Assembly: GCF_017377715.1 (NCBI RefSeq)
Contig: NZ_JAFVMF010000020.1
Location: 1 to 63,297, forward strand
Direction: 5' to 3'
DNA from: Acetobacter sacchari
Lineage (GTDB): Bacteria; Pseudomonadota; Alphaproteobacteria; Acetobacterales; Acetobacteraceae
DNA: 63,297 nt
The notes beneath the pieces are model-generated. The model was not told the origin of the DNA and made no database searches. It saw only the letters and a program-made list of their open reading frames with translations. The position numbers and the translations under genes were made by a program. Positions 18,807 through 27,828 of this stretch are shown here, piece after piece; within the stretch, counting starts at the first letter, position 1; each line of letters opens with the position of its first letter.

Positions 18807-19157
18807 ATGACGGTAACTCTCTACGGCATAAAATCCTGTGACACGATGCGTAAGGCGCGTGCGTGGCTGGACGAACACGGCGTGACCTACGCTTTCCACG
18901 ACTACAAGGCGCAGGGTATCGAGGAAGCGACATTGCGGAGGTGGGTTTCAGTCGTCGGATGGGAGATCCTGCTCAATCGCGCAGGCACAACGTTCAAAAA
19001 GCTGCCACCTGACGCAAAAGAAAATATCGACGCCGACAAGGCCGTCTCGCTGATGCTGTCCAATCCGTCGATGATCAAGCGTCCGGTTCTGGATAATGGC
19101 GCGATCACGGTCGGCTTCAGGCAGGACGCTTACGAGGCTCTTTTTTCACGCGCGTAA
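18807..19157 (+). CDS. ArsC/Spx-family thioredoxin-fold protein (YffB-like)
   Basis: 116 residues. The N-terminal LYGIKSCDTMRKARAWLDEH has a single Cys11 at the active-site position, as in YffB and other ArsC-family reductases. The central KKLP and the C-terminal KRPVLDNG match the family. It is probably a glutathione-dependent thiol reductase. A role in arsenate reduction is not supported, because no ars genes are nearby. Confidence 0.88.
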   Translation: MTVTLYGIKSCDTMRKARAWLDEHGVTYAFHDYKAQGIEEATLRRWVSVVGWEILLNRAGTTFKKLPPDAKENIDADKAVSLMLSNPSMIKRPVLDNGAITVGFRQDAYEALFSRA

Positions 19158-19269
19158 CCGGCTGATGTTCGTCTTCATGACCCGGTGATGGGTTATTTTG
19201 AAGTATTTGCGGAAAATTTCAAATTTTTCGTAAAAGCGTGACCTGTGACGCCAAATATCGACCTTTTGC

Positions 19270-19392
19270 GGGGCTGGAGGCCCTCCCGCCGAAGGTCGTC
19301 AGGAACTGGCGCTTGGCGGTCTAAAGTCGTTCTGTCATCGTCACTCTGGTCCGGGGCGCCCCCCGTAACGATCCGATGGAACTCTCAGGCGT
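19270..19392 (+). promoter_or_regulatory. Probable glycine riboswitch ahead of the serine ammonia-lyase gene
   Basis: Two universal glycine-aptamer blocks occur in the right order: CGCCGAAGG at 19287-19295, just after a small hairpin (GGAG-GCC-CTCC), and GGAACTCTCAGGC at 19378-19390. Between them is an 80-nt arm with nested pairing (ATCGT with ACGAT, CGGGG with CCCCG). The 5' GAGAG strand that usually pairs with CTCTC is not obvious, so this may be a variant or single-aptamer form. The 3' block ends 2 nt before the ATG, and its AGG may serve as the ribosome site. Confidence 0.6.
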
Positions 19393-20760
19393 ATGATCAG
19401 CCTCTTCGACATCTTCAAGATCGGCGTTGGCCCTTCGTCATCGCATACGGTGGGGCCGATGCGTGCGGCTGCCGCATTCGCTGTCGCGGTCAGGGGACAA
19501 GAGGACAGCCGCATCGCCAGCGTAGTCGTCACGCTTCTCGGGTCGCTCGCCTGGACGGGCGTGGGGCACGCCACCGATACGGCAGTGATGCTCGGTCTGT
19601 CGGGCGAGACGCCGGATCAGGTCGATCCCAACGAGGCCGAGCGACTGGTCGAGGCGATACGCAAAACCCGGACTTTGCGCCTGATCGGGCGCGATATCGC
19701 GTTCGACCCACAGCACGCGATCATTTTTGATAAGAAAACCACGCCGCCGGTACATCCGAACACGATGCGTTTCGCAGCATTCGATGCGGCGGGCGAATGC
19801 GTGCTGGAGCAGGGGTGGTGCTCCGTCGGCGGCGGCTTCATCGTGCCGGAGAACACCCCGGATGATGCAGCGGTCATCCCGTCCGAGCCTGCGCCGTTCG
19901 ACTTCGCCTCGGGCGACGACTTGCTGGCGTGCGCGCGGCGGACGGGGCTCAGCATCGCCGAGATCGTCATGGCCAACGAACAGGCCCTGCGTCCGGCGGA
20001 GGACGTCGTCGCGCATATCGATCGCATTATCGACGCCATGATGGCGTGCGTGGATCGTGGCCTGTCGCAGGATGGCGCTCTTCCCGGAAAGCTGGGCGTG
20101 CGTCGTCGCGCGTCGTCGCTGCGCGAACGGCTGGAAGCGGACCGCTTTCGCAATGTGCGTCCGGCGCACGAGATCATGGACTGGATCAGCCTCTTCGCCA
20201 TCGCGGTGAACGAAGAGAATGCGGCGGGCGGGCGGGTCGTCACGGCGCCGACCAACGGCGCGGCAGGCGTAGTGCCTGCGGTCCTGCGCTATTACCGTGA
20301 CTTCTGCATGGGGGCGACGCGCGAGGGGATGCGCGATTTTCTGCTGACGGCGGCGGCTATTGGCGGGTTGTTCAAGCGCAACGCCTCGATTTCCGGCGCG
20401 GAGGTGGGGTGTCAGGGAGAGGTTGGCGTCGCCTGTTCAATGGCCGCTGCCGGACTGGCTGCGGCGTTGGGCGGCGATCCGCAGCAAGTCGAGAACGCCG
20501 CCGAAATCGGGATGGAGCACCATCTTGGCATGACCTGCGATCCTGTCGGTGGGCTGGTGCAGATTCCCTGCATCGAGCGCAACGCTTTCGGCGCGGTGAA
20601 GGCCGTAAACGCGGCGTCGCTCGCCCTGCGTGGCGATGGGGCGCATCACGTGTCGCTCGACAAGGTGATCGTGACGATGCGTGAAACCGGAGCGGATATG
20701 AACAGCCGCTATAAGGAAACCTCTCTGGGCGGCCTGGCTGTCGCCTTTCCCGAGTGCTGA
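19393..20760 (+). CDS. sdaA: L-serine ammonia-lyase (serine dehydratase)
   Basis: 455 residues. It deaminates L-serine to pyruvate with a [4Fe-4S] cluster. The start MISLFDIFKIGVGPSSSHTV is the family hallmark. Cys340 (GCQGEVG), Cys382 (MTCDPVGG) and Cys393 (IPCIERNAFG) match the three cluster ligands. Both beta and alpha domains are fused, as in single-chain enzymes. There is no separate ribosome site upstream other than the AGG inside the apparent glycine riboswitch. Control by glycine would link serine breakdown to the serine-glycine pool. Confidence 0.96.
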   Translation: MISLFDIFKIGVGPSSSHTVGPMRAAAAFAVAVRGQEDSRIASVVVTLLGSLAWTGVGHATDTAVMLGLSGETPDQVDPNEAERLVEAIRKTRTLRLIGRDIAFDPQHAIIFDKKTTPPVHPNTMRFAAFDAAGECVLEQGWCSVGGGFIVPENTPDDAAVIPSEPAPFDFASGDDLLACARRTGLSIAEIVMANEQALRPAEDVVAHIDRIIDAMMACVDRGLSQDGALPGKLGVRRRASSLRERLEADRFRNVRPAHEIMDWISLFAIAVNEENAAGGRVVTAPTNGAAGVVPAVLRYYRDFCMGATREGMRDFLLTAAAIGGLFKRNASISGAEVGCQGEVGVACSMAAAGLAAALGGDPQQVENAAEIGMEHHLGMTCDPVGGLVQIPCIERNAFGAVKAVNAASLALRGDGAHHVSLDKVIVTMRETGADMNSRYKETSLGGLAVAFPEC

Positions 20761-20879
20761 TAAAGAAACGGAAACAATGTATTTCCGGCATTTCTGTTTC
20801 ATTAATGCCGTCGGACTCGTAGGTTCATGAGCGAGACGCAGGCCCAGCAGGCCAGCGCAACGAAACCGGGAGCCTCGAA

Positions 20880-21479
20880 ATGACGAAAGTCCTCGTTCTT
20901 TACTATTCTTCCTATGGCCACATCGAGACCATGGCTTCGGCGATCGCCGAGGGCGTGCGCGAAGCCGGAGCGGAAGCGGTCGTAAAGCGCGTGCCGGAGC
21001 TGGTTCCGGAAGAGGTCGCCAAGGCCAGCCACTTCAAGGTCGAACAGGCCGCGCCGCTGGCGACGCCGGGTGAACTGGCCGACTATGACGCGATCATCGT
21101 CGGCAGCCCGACCCGCTTCGGCCGCGTCTCGTCCCAGATGGCGAATTTCTGGGATCAGACCGGCGGTCTCTGGGCCAAGGGCGCGCTGATCGGCAAGGTC
21201 GGCGCGGCGTTCACCTCGACCGCGTCCCAGCATGGCGGACAGGAGACGACTTTGTTCTCCCTGCTCACCACGCTGCTGCACCACGGCATGGTCATCACGG
21301 GTCTGCCCTACAGCTACCCCGGCCTGACCGAGATGAACGAAGTCGCGGGCGGCACGCCTTACGGCGCCAGCACGCTGGCTGCAGCGGACGGCTCTCGCGC
21401 GGTCAGCGCCAACGAAGCAGGCGGCGCCCGCTTCCTCGGCAAGCACGTGGCCGAACTCGCCACGCGCCTGAAGGGTTGA
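20880..21479 (+). CDS. wrbA: NAD(P)H:quinone oxidoreductase, flavodoxin type
   Basis: 199 residues, the full WrbA length. The N-terminal FMN motif is [37 protein letters not shown] and GLPYSYPG are further WrbA signatures. It is a tetrameric FMN enzyme that reduces quinones by two electrons and limits oxidative stress. It stands alone between sdaA and the pirin gene. Confidence 0.96.
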   Translation: MTKVLVLYYSSYGHIETMASAIAEGVREAGAEAVVKRVPELVPEEVAKASHFKVEQAAPLATPGELADYDAIIVGSPTRFGRVSSQMANFWDQTGGLWAKGALIGKVGAAFTSTASQHGGQETTLFSLLTTLLHHGMVITGLPYSYPGLTEMNEVAGGTPYGASTLAAADGSRAVSANEAGGARFLGKHVAELATRLKG

Positions 21480-21789
21480 AAACCTGACGGGTGAGCCATC
21501 TCGGCTCACCCCTGTAAGCGCCCCGCCGCAGGGCGGGCGTGATTGACCAGAGATCAGGTCGCCGCCGCTTTGTCCCAGAGTCGTCTGAACGGGACAAATG
21601 GACACGCTGACCAGCGCGCCAGCCGGATGCCCGGCGGTACGCCCTGACTGGACCGGCAGGCCGGGAAGACCCGCGCCGTCGGCGAACGTTTCGACGCCCG
21701 ACGTTTTCGGGCTCGCCACATGCACACATATTCAGCCGCTCTCGTGTCGGATCGTCCGGCCTCCCTGAGCGGAGCAAGGAGAACATATC
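21480..21789. other. Intergenic region wrbA to pirin gene
   Basis: 310 bases. The left end has two strong hairpins in a row. The rest is GC-rich leader without a recognisable gene, ending in an AAGGAG site for the pirin gene. Confidence 0.5.
21489..21511 (+). terminator. Hairpin after wrbA
   Basis: GGGTGAGCC and GGCTCACCC form a perfect 9-bp stem with a 5-nt loop, 10 nt after the wrbA stop. No T tract follows, but a second GC stem (CCCGCC with GGCGGG, 21522-21537) does. Confidence 0.55.
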
Positions 21790-22491
21790 ATGATCGAAGT
21801 AAGACCTTTCGACGGACTCGGAGCGGCCAATCACGGTTGGCTGGACGCCCACCACCACTTTTCTTTCGCGGGCTACAATGATCCGTCGCGCGTTCACTGG
21901 GGCGCCCTGCGCGTGTGGAATGACGACAGGATCGCCGCTGGAGAAGGCTTTCCGCCTCATCCGCATCGCGACATGGAAATCATCACCTATGTCCGCTCCG
22001 GCGCGATCACGCATGAGGACAACCTCGGCAATCGTGGTCGCACGGAAGCAGGCGACGTTCAGGTCATGTCCGCAGGCACTGGCATCGTTCATAGCGAATT
22101 CAATCGCGAGGACGAGACAACCACGATTTTCCAAATCTGGATCATGCCGAGCAAGCGCGGTCATGCTCCTCGCTGGGGCGCGCGGCCGTTCCCCAAGGAC
22201 GGCCGGTCCGGGCAGTTCGTGCCGCTGGCCTCAGGCACGGAGGGGGACGGCGACGCTCTGTGGATTGGCGCGGACGCCCGTGTGCTCGGCGCGACGATCA
22301 AGGCGGGTGAGAAGGTGACATATGAAACCTCTCGTGATCGCTTCCTGTATCTGGTGGCTGCGAAAGGCGCGATCACCATTGACGGAGTCGACGCCGCTGA
22401 ACGGGATGGGGTCGCCATCCGCGACGTGGAGCGCGTCACGGTGACGGCGCGGGAGGACGCGGAACTGGTTCTCGTCGACAGCGGAGAGTAA
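21790..22491 (+). CDS. Pirin family protein (YhhW-like quercetin dioxygenase-type cupin)
   Basis: 233 residues, bicupin. The N-terminal cupin carries the metal ligands in HPHRDMEIITYV and GTGIVHSEFN (His, His, His, Glu). Pirins of this size bind Fe or another divalent metal, and some oxidise quercetin. The physiological substrate here is unknown. It has a good AAGGAG site 8 nt from the ATG. Confidence 0.92.
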   Translation: MIEVRPFDGLGAANHGWLDAHHHFSFAGYNDPSRVHWGALRVWNDDRIAAGEGFPPHPHRDMEIITYVRSGAITHEDNLGNRGRTEAGDVQVMSAGTGIVHSEFNREDETTTIFQIWIMPSKRGHAPRWGARPFPKDGRSGQFVPLASGTEGDGDALWIGADARVLGATIKAGEKVTYETSRDRFLYLVAAKGAITIDGVDAAERDGVAIRDVERVTVTAREDAELVLVDSGE

Positions 22492-22611
22492 ATCCCGAGA
22501 CTTCCCGGGGCGTCCGGTCTTTCTTCGACCGGGCGCGCCCCCGTCGTCTTGTCTGAAGCTGCAGGCCGCCGCATATCTCGCCGGGCGTTAGCGCAAGGGA
22601 GATTGCCGGTC

Positions 22612-23442
22612 ATGAAGAACTCAATCCATAGCCGCCTCCGCCGTCTGGCGTTGGCGCTGCTGGCGTCGGCGTCGCTTGCAAGCTTCGCGACGGGAGCCGC
22701 CAGAGCGGAGCCGCAGGTTGAATTCCAGCGCCTGACCTGGCTTGAAATACGCGACGCCGTGCGCGCGGGCTACGACACCATCATCATACCGGTCGGCGGG
22801 ACGGAGCAGAGCGGCCCGTACATTGCCGTCGGCAAGCACAATGTTCGTGCCGAGGCCTTGGCTGACCGCATCGCCCGTTCGCTTGGTAACGCGCTTGTCG
22901 CGCCGGTGATCGCTTATGTCCCCGAAGGCGGGCTTTCCCCCCGGACGTCGCATATGCGTTTTCCCGGCACGATTACCGTGCCGCCCACTGTATTTGAGGG
23001 ACTTTTGCGCTCAGCGGCTGAGAGCTTCCGCGTGCAGGGATTTCACACCGTCGCATTCATCGCCGATCATGGTGGCTACCTATCGCAACTGCGCGAGGTT
23101 GTGGTTGGTCTCGACAGGGCGTGGAGCGGGTCCGGGGCGCATGCTCTCTACGTGGATTCCTATTACAATGTGATCGGCGGCGCCTACGCTGACGCCCTGC
23201 GCGCGCGGGGGCTGGGTGAGGATGTCGGAAAGCATGCTGAACTGAGCGACACGTCCTTGATGCTTGCCGTTGATCCGTCGATGGTGCGCGAGCAGGCGCT
23301 ACGATCTGCTCCGAAGCCGACAACGGCGGATGGCGTGTATGGCGGAGATCCCCGGCCCGCAACGGCGGAGCTTGGAAAGATCGGCGTGGACATGCAGGTC
23401 GATGCGGCGGTAGCGGAGATACGTAAAGCTCAGGGGCGTTAG
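22612..23442 (+). CDS. Secreted creatininase-family protein
   Basis: 276 residues from ATG 22612. A clear signal peptide (basic start, LALALLASASLASFATGAARA) directs it to the periplasm. The amidohydrolase core has IPVGGTEQSGPY, GKHN, FIADHGGY and VYGGDPRPATAELG. Compared with creatininase (EQHGPHLP...D) the metal-binding His is Ser in EQSG and the usual Asp is His in GKHN. This substitution pattern occurs in an exported subfamily. The substrate is unknown. The frame extends to 22549 but lacks a ribosome site there. Confidence 0.85.
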   Translation: MKNSIHSRLRRLALALLASASLASFATGAARAEPQVEFQRLTWLEIRDAVRAGYDTIIIPVGGTEQSGPYIAVGKHNVRAEALADRIARSLGNALVAPVIAYVPEGGLSPRTSHMRFPGTITVPPTVFEGLLRSAAESFRVQGFHTVAFIADHGGYLSQLREVVVGLDRAWSGSGAHALYVDSYYNVIGGAYADALRARGLGEDVGKHAELSDTSLMLAVDPSMVREQALRSAPKPTTADGVYGGDPRPATAELGKIGVDMQVDAAVAEIRKAQGR

Positions 23443-23598
23443 GGGTGCGCATAGTATATTGCGGGCGATTTTTAGGTCTGGATATTGGAAAGCGGCAGAA
23501 GATGTAGCTATTTTGTCGTGAAATATGAGCGTCAAAGCGTGGAACGGCTCTCGCCCTGAATGACCTCGGTTACAGGAAATTTGGCGACAGGCGGCACT

Positions 23599-24918
23599 TT
23601 ATACCCGTTGCGCTGGCGCCAGCCGGGTCCATAGAGAGAGTGGCACGAACTGGACGACGGCCGTGGCGAGAGGCAACCATACGAACCCGGTCGTCACCCA
23701 GGGAATAAGCCCGGGGGATTGTTCCGCAAGGTTTGGTGCGTAGTGTCCGCCTGAAAGAAGGAACGCCAGAATAAAGCCGGTGGCCCCCATGGATACTTTC
23801 GTGACCAACGTGTTGATCGCATAGGCGAGGCCAGCTGTATTGACATCCGACGCCTCCTCTCCGTCGTCGATAGCGCGGGAAAGTAGAACGTAATACAGCG
23901 GCGAGGCGATGCCCTGAGCGAGGCTAAGAAGTATAAAGCCGACATAGAATGCAGTTCGATCCGATCCGGCAAAGCCGATTGCGCCATAAGCGACAACTTG
24001 AAGCACGAGCGAGTAGATTGCAGTTCCGACGATGCCTGCGCGTTTGACGCAGGATGGCGTCGCCGCAGCGCCCAGGAAGCCCATGACTGTTGCGAGAGTC
24101 AAAAGTTCTCCGGCGAAAGTTTCGCTCCCACCAAGACGCACGCGTACGTAGTAGATTACAAAGCCGTATAAAGTTCCGATTCCGATGAATTGGAAGAAAA
24201 CAAGAATGTTGCACAGGTGCCATCGGCGATTGCCGATCAGCGCGTGGATCAGCTCACTGGCGCTACGCTGGACGGGAGGCGGAGCATGGCGGACAACGCA
24301 AAATCGGGAAACGATCCGCCACATCAGGCTACCGGCGATGGCCAGAGCCAGAACATAGAGCACGACGCCCTTCTGGCGTTGAGCTTCGCTTACGCCGCCT
24401 CCAAGCCAATCTATGGCGGGAATTGTCAGCAACGCTACGGCAAACTGCCCGATCTGACAGCCCATCATACGGAATGTATTGAGTCCCACCCGGTCTTGTG
24501 GGGCGGTGCTGATCATGGTCGCCAAAGCCCCATACGGGGTATTGATGCAGGAGTAGATGGCCCCGAAAAGAATATATGACGCTCCAGCCCACAGAACTCT
24601 TGCATGAGGAGACAGCGGGAGGGGAAGAAAGCAGATGAATGCAGACAGGCCGAACGGGATGGCAAGGCGGCGGATCAATTGTGGCACCAGCAGGCCGCCG
24701 GCGCGATCGACGACGTATCCGATCGCCGGATCGCAGACAGAGTCGAACAGACGAGCGACAAGCAGGATCCAGGCGACGGACGACGGCGGAATATTGTAGA
24801 TATCGGTATAATAAAACATAAGATATGATGTCGTGAGTCCCCACATCAGGTTGGATGAGAGGTCGCCGCAGCCGTAGGCCGCCTTTTCGCGAAAGGAAAG
24901 CGTGTCCGATATCGCCAT
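23599..24918 (-). CDS. GPH-family glycoside/pentoside/hexuronide:cation symporter
   Basis: 439 residues, twelve predicted membrane helices. The N-terminal KAAYGCGDLSSNLMW and YTDIYNIPPSSVAWILLVAR, the DPAIGYVVDR motif and the central NTPYGALATM are typical of the MelB/XynB-like GPH family. It would bring a glycoside or its oxidised derivative across the inner membrane with a cation. It is the last gene of the TonB receptor-epimerase-GMC cluster, 32 nt after the GMC gene. Confidence 0.88.
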   Translation of the reverse strand: MAISDTLSFREKAAYGCGDLSSNLMWGLTTSYLMFYYTDIYNIPPSSVAWILLVARLFDSVCDPAIGYVVDRAGGLLVPQLIRRLAIPFGLSAFICFLPLPLSPHARVLWAGASYILFGAIYSCINTPYGALATMISTAPQDRVGLNTFRMMGCQIGQFAVALLTIPAIDWLGGGVSEAQRQKGVVLYVLALAIAGSLMWRIVSRFCVVRHAPPPVQRSASELIHALIGNRRWHLCNILVFFQFIGIGTLYGFVIYYVRVRLGGSETFAGELLTLATVMGFLGAAATPSCVKRAGIVGTAIYSLVLQVVAYGAIGFAGSDRTAFYVGFILLSLAQGIASPLYYVLLSRAIDDGEEASDVNTAGLAYAINTLVTKVSMGATGFILAFLLSGGHYAPNLAEQSPGLIPWVTTGFVWLPLATAVVQFVPLSLWTRLAPAQRV

Positions 24919-24950
24919 AAACTAACCTCTCGACCGGGCTGAAGCTGTTT

Positions 24951-26618
24951 TCAGAGTCGTCCTGATTTCAGTTCGAGTGCGAGATGATTGCAAGCTCGCA
25001 TGCTTTGGGCCATCACCGTAAGAGTCGTCCCGAGAGCGCCGCCGGACGGAAAGCTTGACGCGTCCGTAACGAAGAGATTCGGCACATCCCATGACTGACC
25101 GTAAGAATTCAGGACGGATGTATTTGGATCGGCTCCCATGCGCACGCCACCAGTTTCGTGGATGGCCGCGCCCATGACCATACTTTTGGGAAACATCCTA
25201 CGGATAAGCCAGCGCGCAAGGAATGATTTTTCGGGATACAATCCGGAGCCGGACTCACCAAGGCCAAGCGGCGACGCCCAGAAATCGACCTGCCCGCCAC
25301 TTGCTTCGATCATATCCGCACAATCGCGAATCTGCCTGCGCAACATCGCACGCTCGTTCTCGTGCAGCGCGCAGCGAATATGCGGCAACGGTATGCCCCA
25401 CCGGTCGCGTCGTTTCGGGTCCAGTGTCACGGCATTGTCTTTCCAGGGAAGCATTTCCCCGAAACCCATGATGCTAACCTGTGTTTCGTTCGAATGATCC
25501 GCAGATGCGGAGCGGCCGATCGACCCCTGAAACGTGTAACCGCGCGAAAACGCGGGATCGACGCTGCCTTCGGCATTTTCATAACGCGGGAGGTACATCC
25601 CGCCAGTGACGCCGTAGAATGGATGAGACGGCAACGTAACGTCTGGCCCGCTTCGCGCAGCGGCTGGCCAGCGGCCGAACATCAGACTGGCGCACTGATC
25701 CATGAAATAACGACCGAGAGTCCCGGAACTGTTGCCAAGACCCTTCGGGTGCCGTGAAGATTTCGAGTTCAGCAGAAGGCGTATGCTCTCGACGGGGGAC
25801 GCGCAGACGACAATAGACCGAGCGTTTGCAACATGATGCGTTTTCGTCTTGCGGTCTATCCAGGCGACGCCCGTGGCGCGGCCGGAAGTCGGATCGGTGA
25901 GCACCTGATGGACTATGGCGTTGGAGTGGACCGTAAGGTTGCCTGTAGCCGCTGCGGCGGCAAGAGAAGGAGTGACGGGCGAGCCGCTGTGCGGGTTAAA
26001 ACGCCATGCGATGACCGATCGGTTTGGCCAAATCTTTTCAACGCTTTTACGGAATGATTGTTCTTGCGGCGTTAGAACGGCTCCTTCGGCCATTAGGCCG
26101 TCCGGGGCTGTCGGAACCTTGTCGAGATTGCCGTGGATGCCGAGAAACCGTTCGGCCTTCTCGTACCACGGAGCGATGTCGACGTAAGAGAATGGCCAGT
26201 CTACGCCGCCCGATTTCCTCTCTTTCCCCTTGAAATCATAATCGGACCAGCGAAAGAGAACGCGGCCATAGGCGTGCAACCTGCCGCCTACTTGATGACC
26301 GCGGATCCACAGGAAGGGCGCGCCTCTGGGCGTCGTGTAGCCATGCGTCCAGTCGTTGACGAAAAGATGTTTAAGTTGGCTGTTAAAAAACGCAACACGG
26401 GACTGAATGTGCTGTCCGGCGAGAGTCGCGACGATCCTGGGGAGAAGATGCGCGTCTTTTCCCGCAGGCTTACGGCGTGTGGCGAGCCCGTCCGGTTGAA
26501 GCGTGTGGCCGGCTTCAAGGACCAGCACCGAAAGACCCTGCTCGGTCAGTTCTTTGGCGGCGAATCCACCTGCAGCGCCGGAGCCGACGACAATTGCATC
26601 GTATTGTTTTACGGTCAT
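24951..26618 (-). CDS. GMC-family FAD oxidoreductase, probable sugar/glycoside dehydrogenase
   Basis: 555 residues from ATG 26618, which has an AGGAAA site. The Rossmann motif GSGAAGG is at 12-18 and the active-site His487 lies in HETGGVRMG. The C-terminal WDVPNLFVTDASSFPSGGA is typical. The usual NPT motif with the second catalytic Asn reads GTT here (GGALGTTLT, 526-534), which is unusual. The layout resembles sugar dehydrogenases and glycoside 3-oxidases of the GMC family. There is no signal peptide and no gluconate-2-dehydrogenase-type small subunit nearby. An upstream in-frame start at 26657 is possible. Confidence 0.88.
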   Translation of the reverse strand: MTVKQYDAIVVGSGAAGGFAAKELTEQGLSVLVLEAGHTLQPDGLATRRKPAGKDAHLLPRIVATLAGQHIQSRVAFFNSQLKHLFVNDWTHGYTTPRGAPFLWIRGHQVGGRLHAYGRVLFRWSDYDFKGKERKSGGVDWPFSYVDIAPWYEKAERFLGIHGNLDKVPTAPDGLMAEGAVLTPQEQSFRKSVEKIWPNRSVIAWRFNPHSGSPVTPSLAAAAATGNLTVHSNAIVHQVLTDPTSGRATGVAWIDRKTKTHHVANARSIVVCASPVESIRLLLNSKSSRHPKGLGNSSGTLGRYFMDQCASLMFGRWPAAARSGPDVTLPSHPFYGVTGGMYLPRYENAEGSVDPAFSRGYTFQGSIGRSASADHSNETQVSIMGFGEMLPWKDNAVTLDPKRRDRWGIPLPHIRCALHENERAMLRRQIRDCADMIEASGGQVDFWASPLGLGESGSGLYPEKSFLARWLIRRMFPKSMVMGAAIHETGGVRMGADPNTSVLNSYGQSWDVPNLFVTDASSFPSGGALGTTLTVMAQSMRACNHLALELKSGRL

Positions 26619-26841
26619 GGAGTTTTCCTGCTCGCAAGGCTTGTGAGCGCCTCGCATGGCTGGTCAGGCTTTCAGCTGACGGAACGCGCCGCACAGTTGC
26701 GGGCGATGGGGGGAGCTTGTGTCTGACCAGGATACTTTAGAATTTCTATTTGCAGTCAGCCCGTTTGCGCGTGACTCTCTCACGAGTCGAGGGACCGCTT
26801 CCGCACGCAGGCAGGGTGGGGGAAGGAGAGTTCCGGTCTTG

Positions 26842-27777
26842 TCACAGATCGCCCGCCGTGGTCAGCATCCGGACGAACGAGACCCCTCGTTGCAGTGCGG
26901 GTATCGGATCGGGGCAGGCGTCCAACTCCAGGATTGGTCCGCACAGAAGCGGCGCCTGCGCCAGCAACGCGTTCAGCCTGGCGAACGGCGCGCGTCCCTC
27001 GCCGAGTTCGCAGAAAAACGGCCTGTGGCGCGAATGAATATCGGCGGTGATCGGGGTGTCTACCGGCATGGGTCCGATTGCGTCTTTCCAGTGCGCGGCG
27101 ACCGTGCGCTCAAGATGACGTTCCAGAACGCGTTCCGGAGATCCGCCTTCGAGGATGATGTGGGCCGGATCGATGCACAAGTGGACATATCGTGGATCGG
27201 TCAGCAACAGGAATAAATCGATGTCCCGCGGCGCGCAGAAAAGACTGTGCGCTTCGGTATGCAATGCCAGTCTGACGCCTTCCCGAGCGGCTGCGGCGCC
27301 CATGCGATTGAGCAACGCTGCAATAGGGTGCGCGAGCGCAAGATCGACGAAGGAAAGTGGTTCATCGAGGAATGTAGCGCGGCATGGAAGTCCAGCCACC
27401 AGCACGGCGCCGCCGACGGAGGACAGAAACTGCGCCGTTTGCGTAACAGATTCCAGAATTTCTTTCTCCGAAGCGCCGTAATCTGCGATAGGAATTCTGT
27501 CGAGATCCGGAAAGAAGCAGGACCATACTTCAATGCTCCGAGCTTCGAGCTCCTGCTTAAAGATGTCGGCGCCGCCAAACGCCGCCACCGCGCCGCGCCA
27601 GTCGAATGGTGGAAAGGTAAGCTCCACTCCTGAGAGCCCCGCTTCTTGCAACGAGTCAAGAATACGTGTCCAGAATACGCGAGGTTGGGCTGCGGCCAGA
27701 CTCGTTATGGCTTCGGGAGTATCCACCCCCCAGAAACTGGGGTTGTAGAACGTAACGAGATCTGTGCCGATTTTCAT
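26842..27777 (-). CDS. Sugar phosphate isomerase/epimerase-like TIM-barrel protein
   Basis: 311 residues of the AP-endonuclease-2/xylose-isomerase-like fold. Metal-ligand positions are visible in GVELTFPPF (Glu), ALHTEAHS, HLCIDPAHI and AHWKDAIG, with a C-terminal ILELDACPD. The family includes epimerases, isomerases, keto-sugar hydrolases and deglycosidases. In this cluster it most likely acts on the product of the GMC enzyme, but the reaction cannot be read from the sequence. It starts 51 nt after the TonB receptor stop. Confidence 0.85.
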   Translation of the reverse strand: MKIGTDLVTFYNPSFWGVDTPEAITSLAAAQPRVFWTRILDSLQEAGLSGVELTFPPFDWRGAVAAFGGADIFKQELEARSIEVWSCFFPDLDRIPIADYGASEKEILESVTQTAQFLSSVGGAVLVAGLPCRATFLDEPLSFVDLALAHPIAALLNRMGAAAAREGVRLALHTEAHSLFCAPRDIDLFLLLTDPRYVHLCIDPAHIILEGGSPERVLERHLERTVAAHWKDAIGPMPVDTPITADIHSRHRPFFCELGEGRAPFARLNALLAQAPLLCGPILELDACPDPIPALQRGVSFVRMLTTAGDL

Positions 27778-27828
27778 AATGTGAAGGTTCCGTGATGTGG
27801 GTCTGCTTTGGAAGGATCTGAGTTTTCC

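Noticed and set aside
20802..22164. Long minus-strand frames across wrbA and the pirin gene
   Set aside because: They are shadows of high-GC coding DNA; wrbA and pirin on the plus strand have full family motifs.
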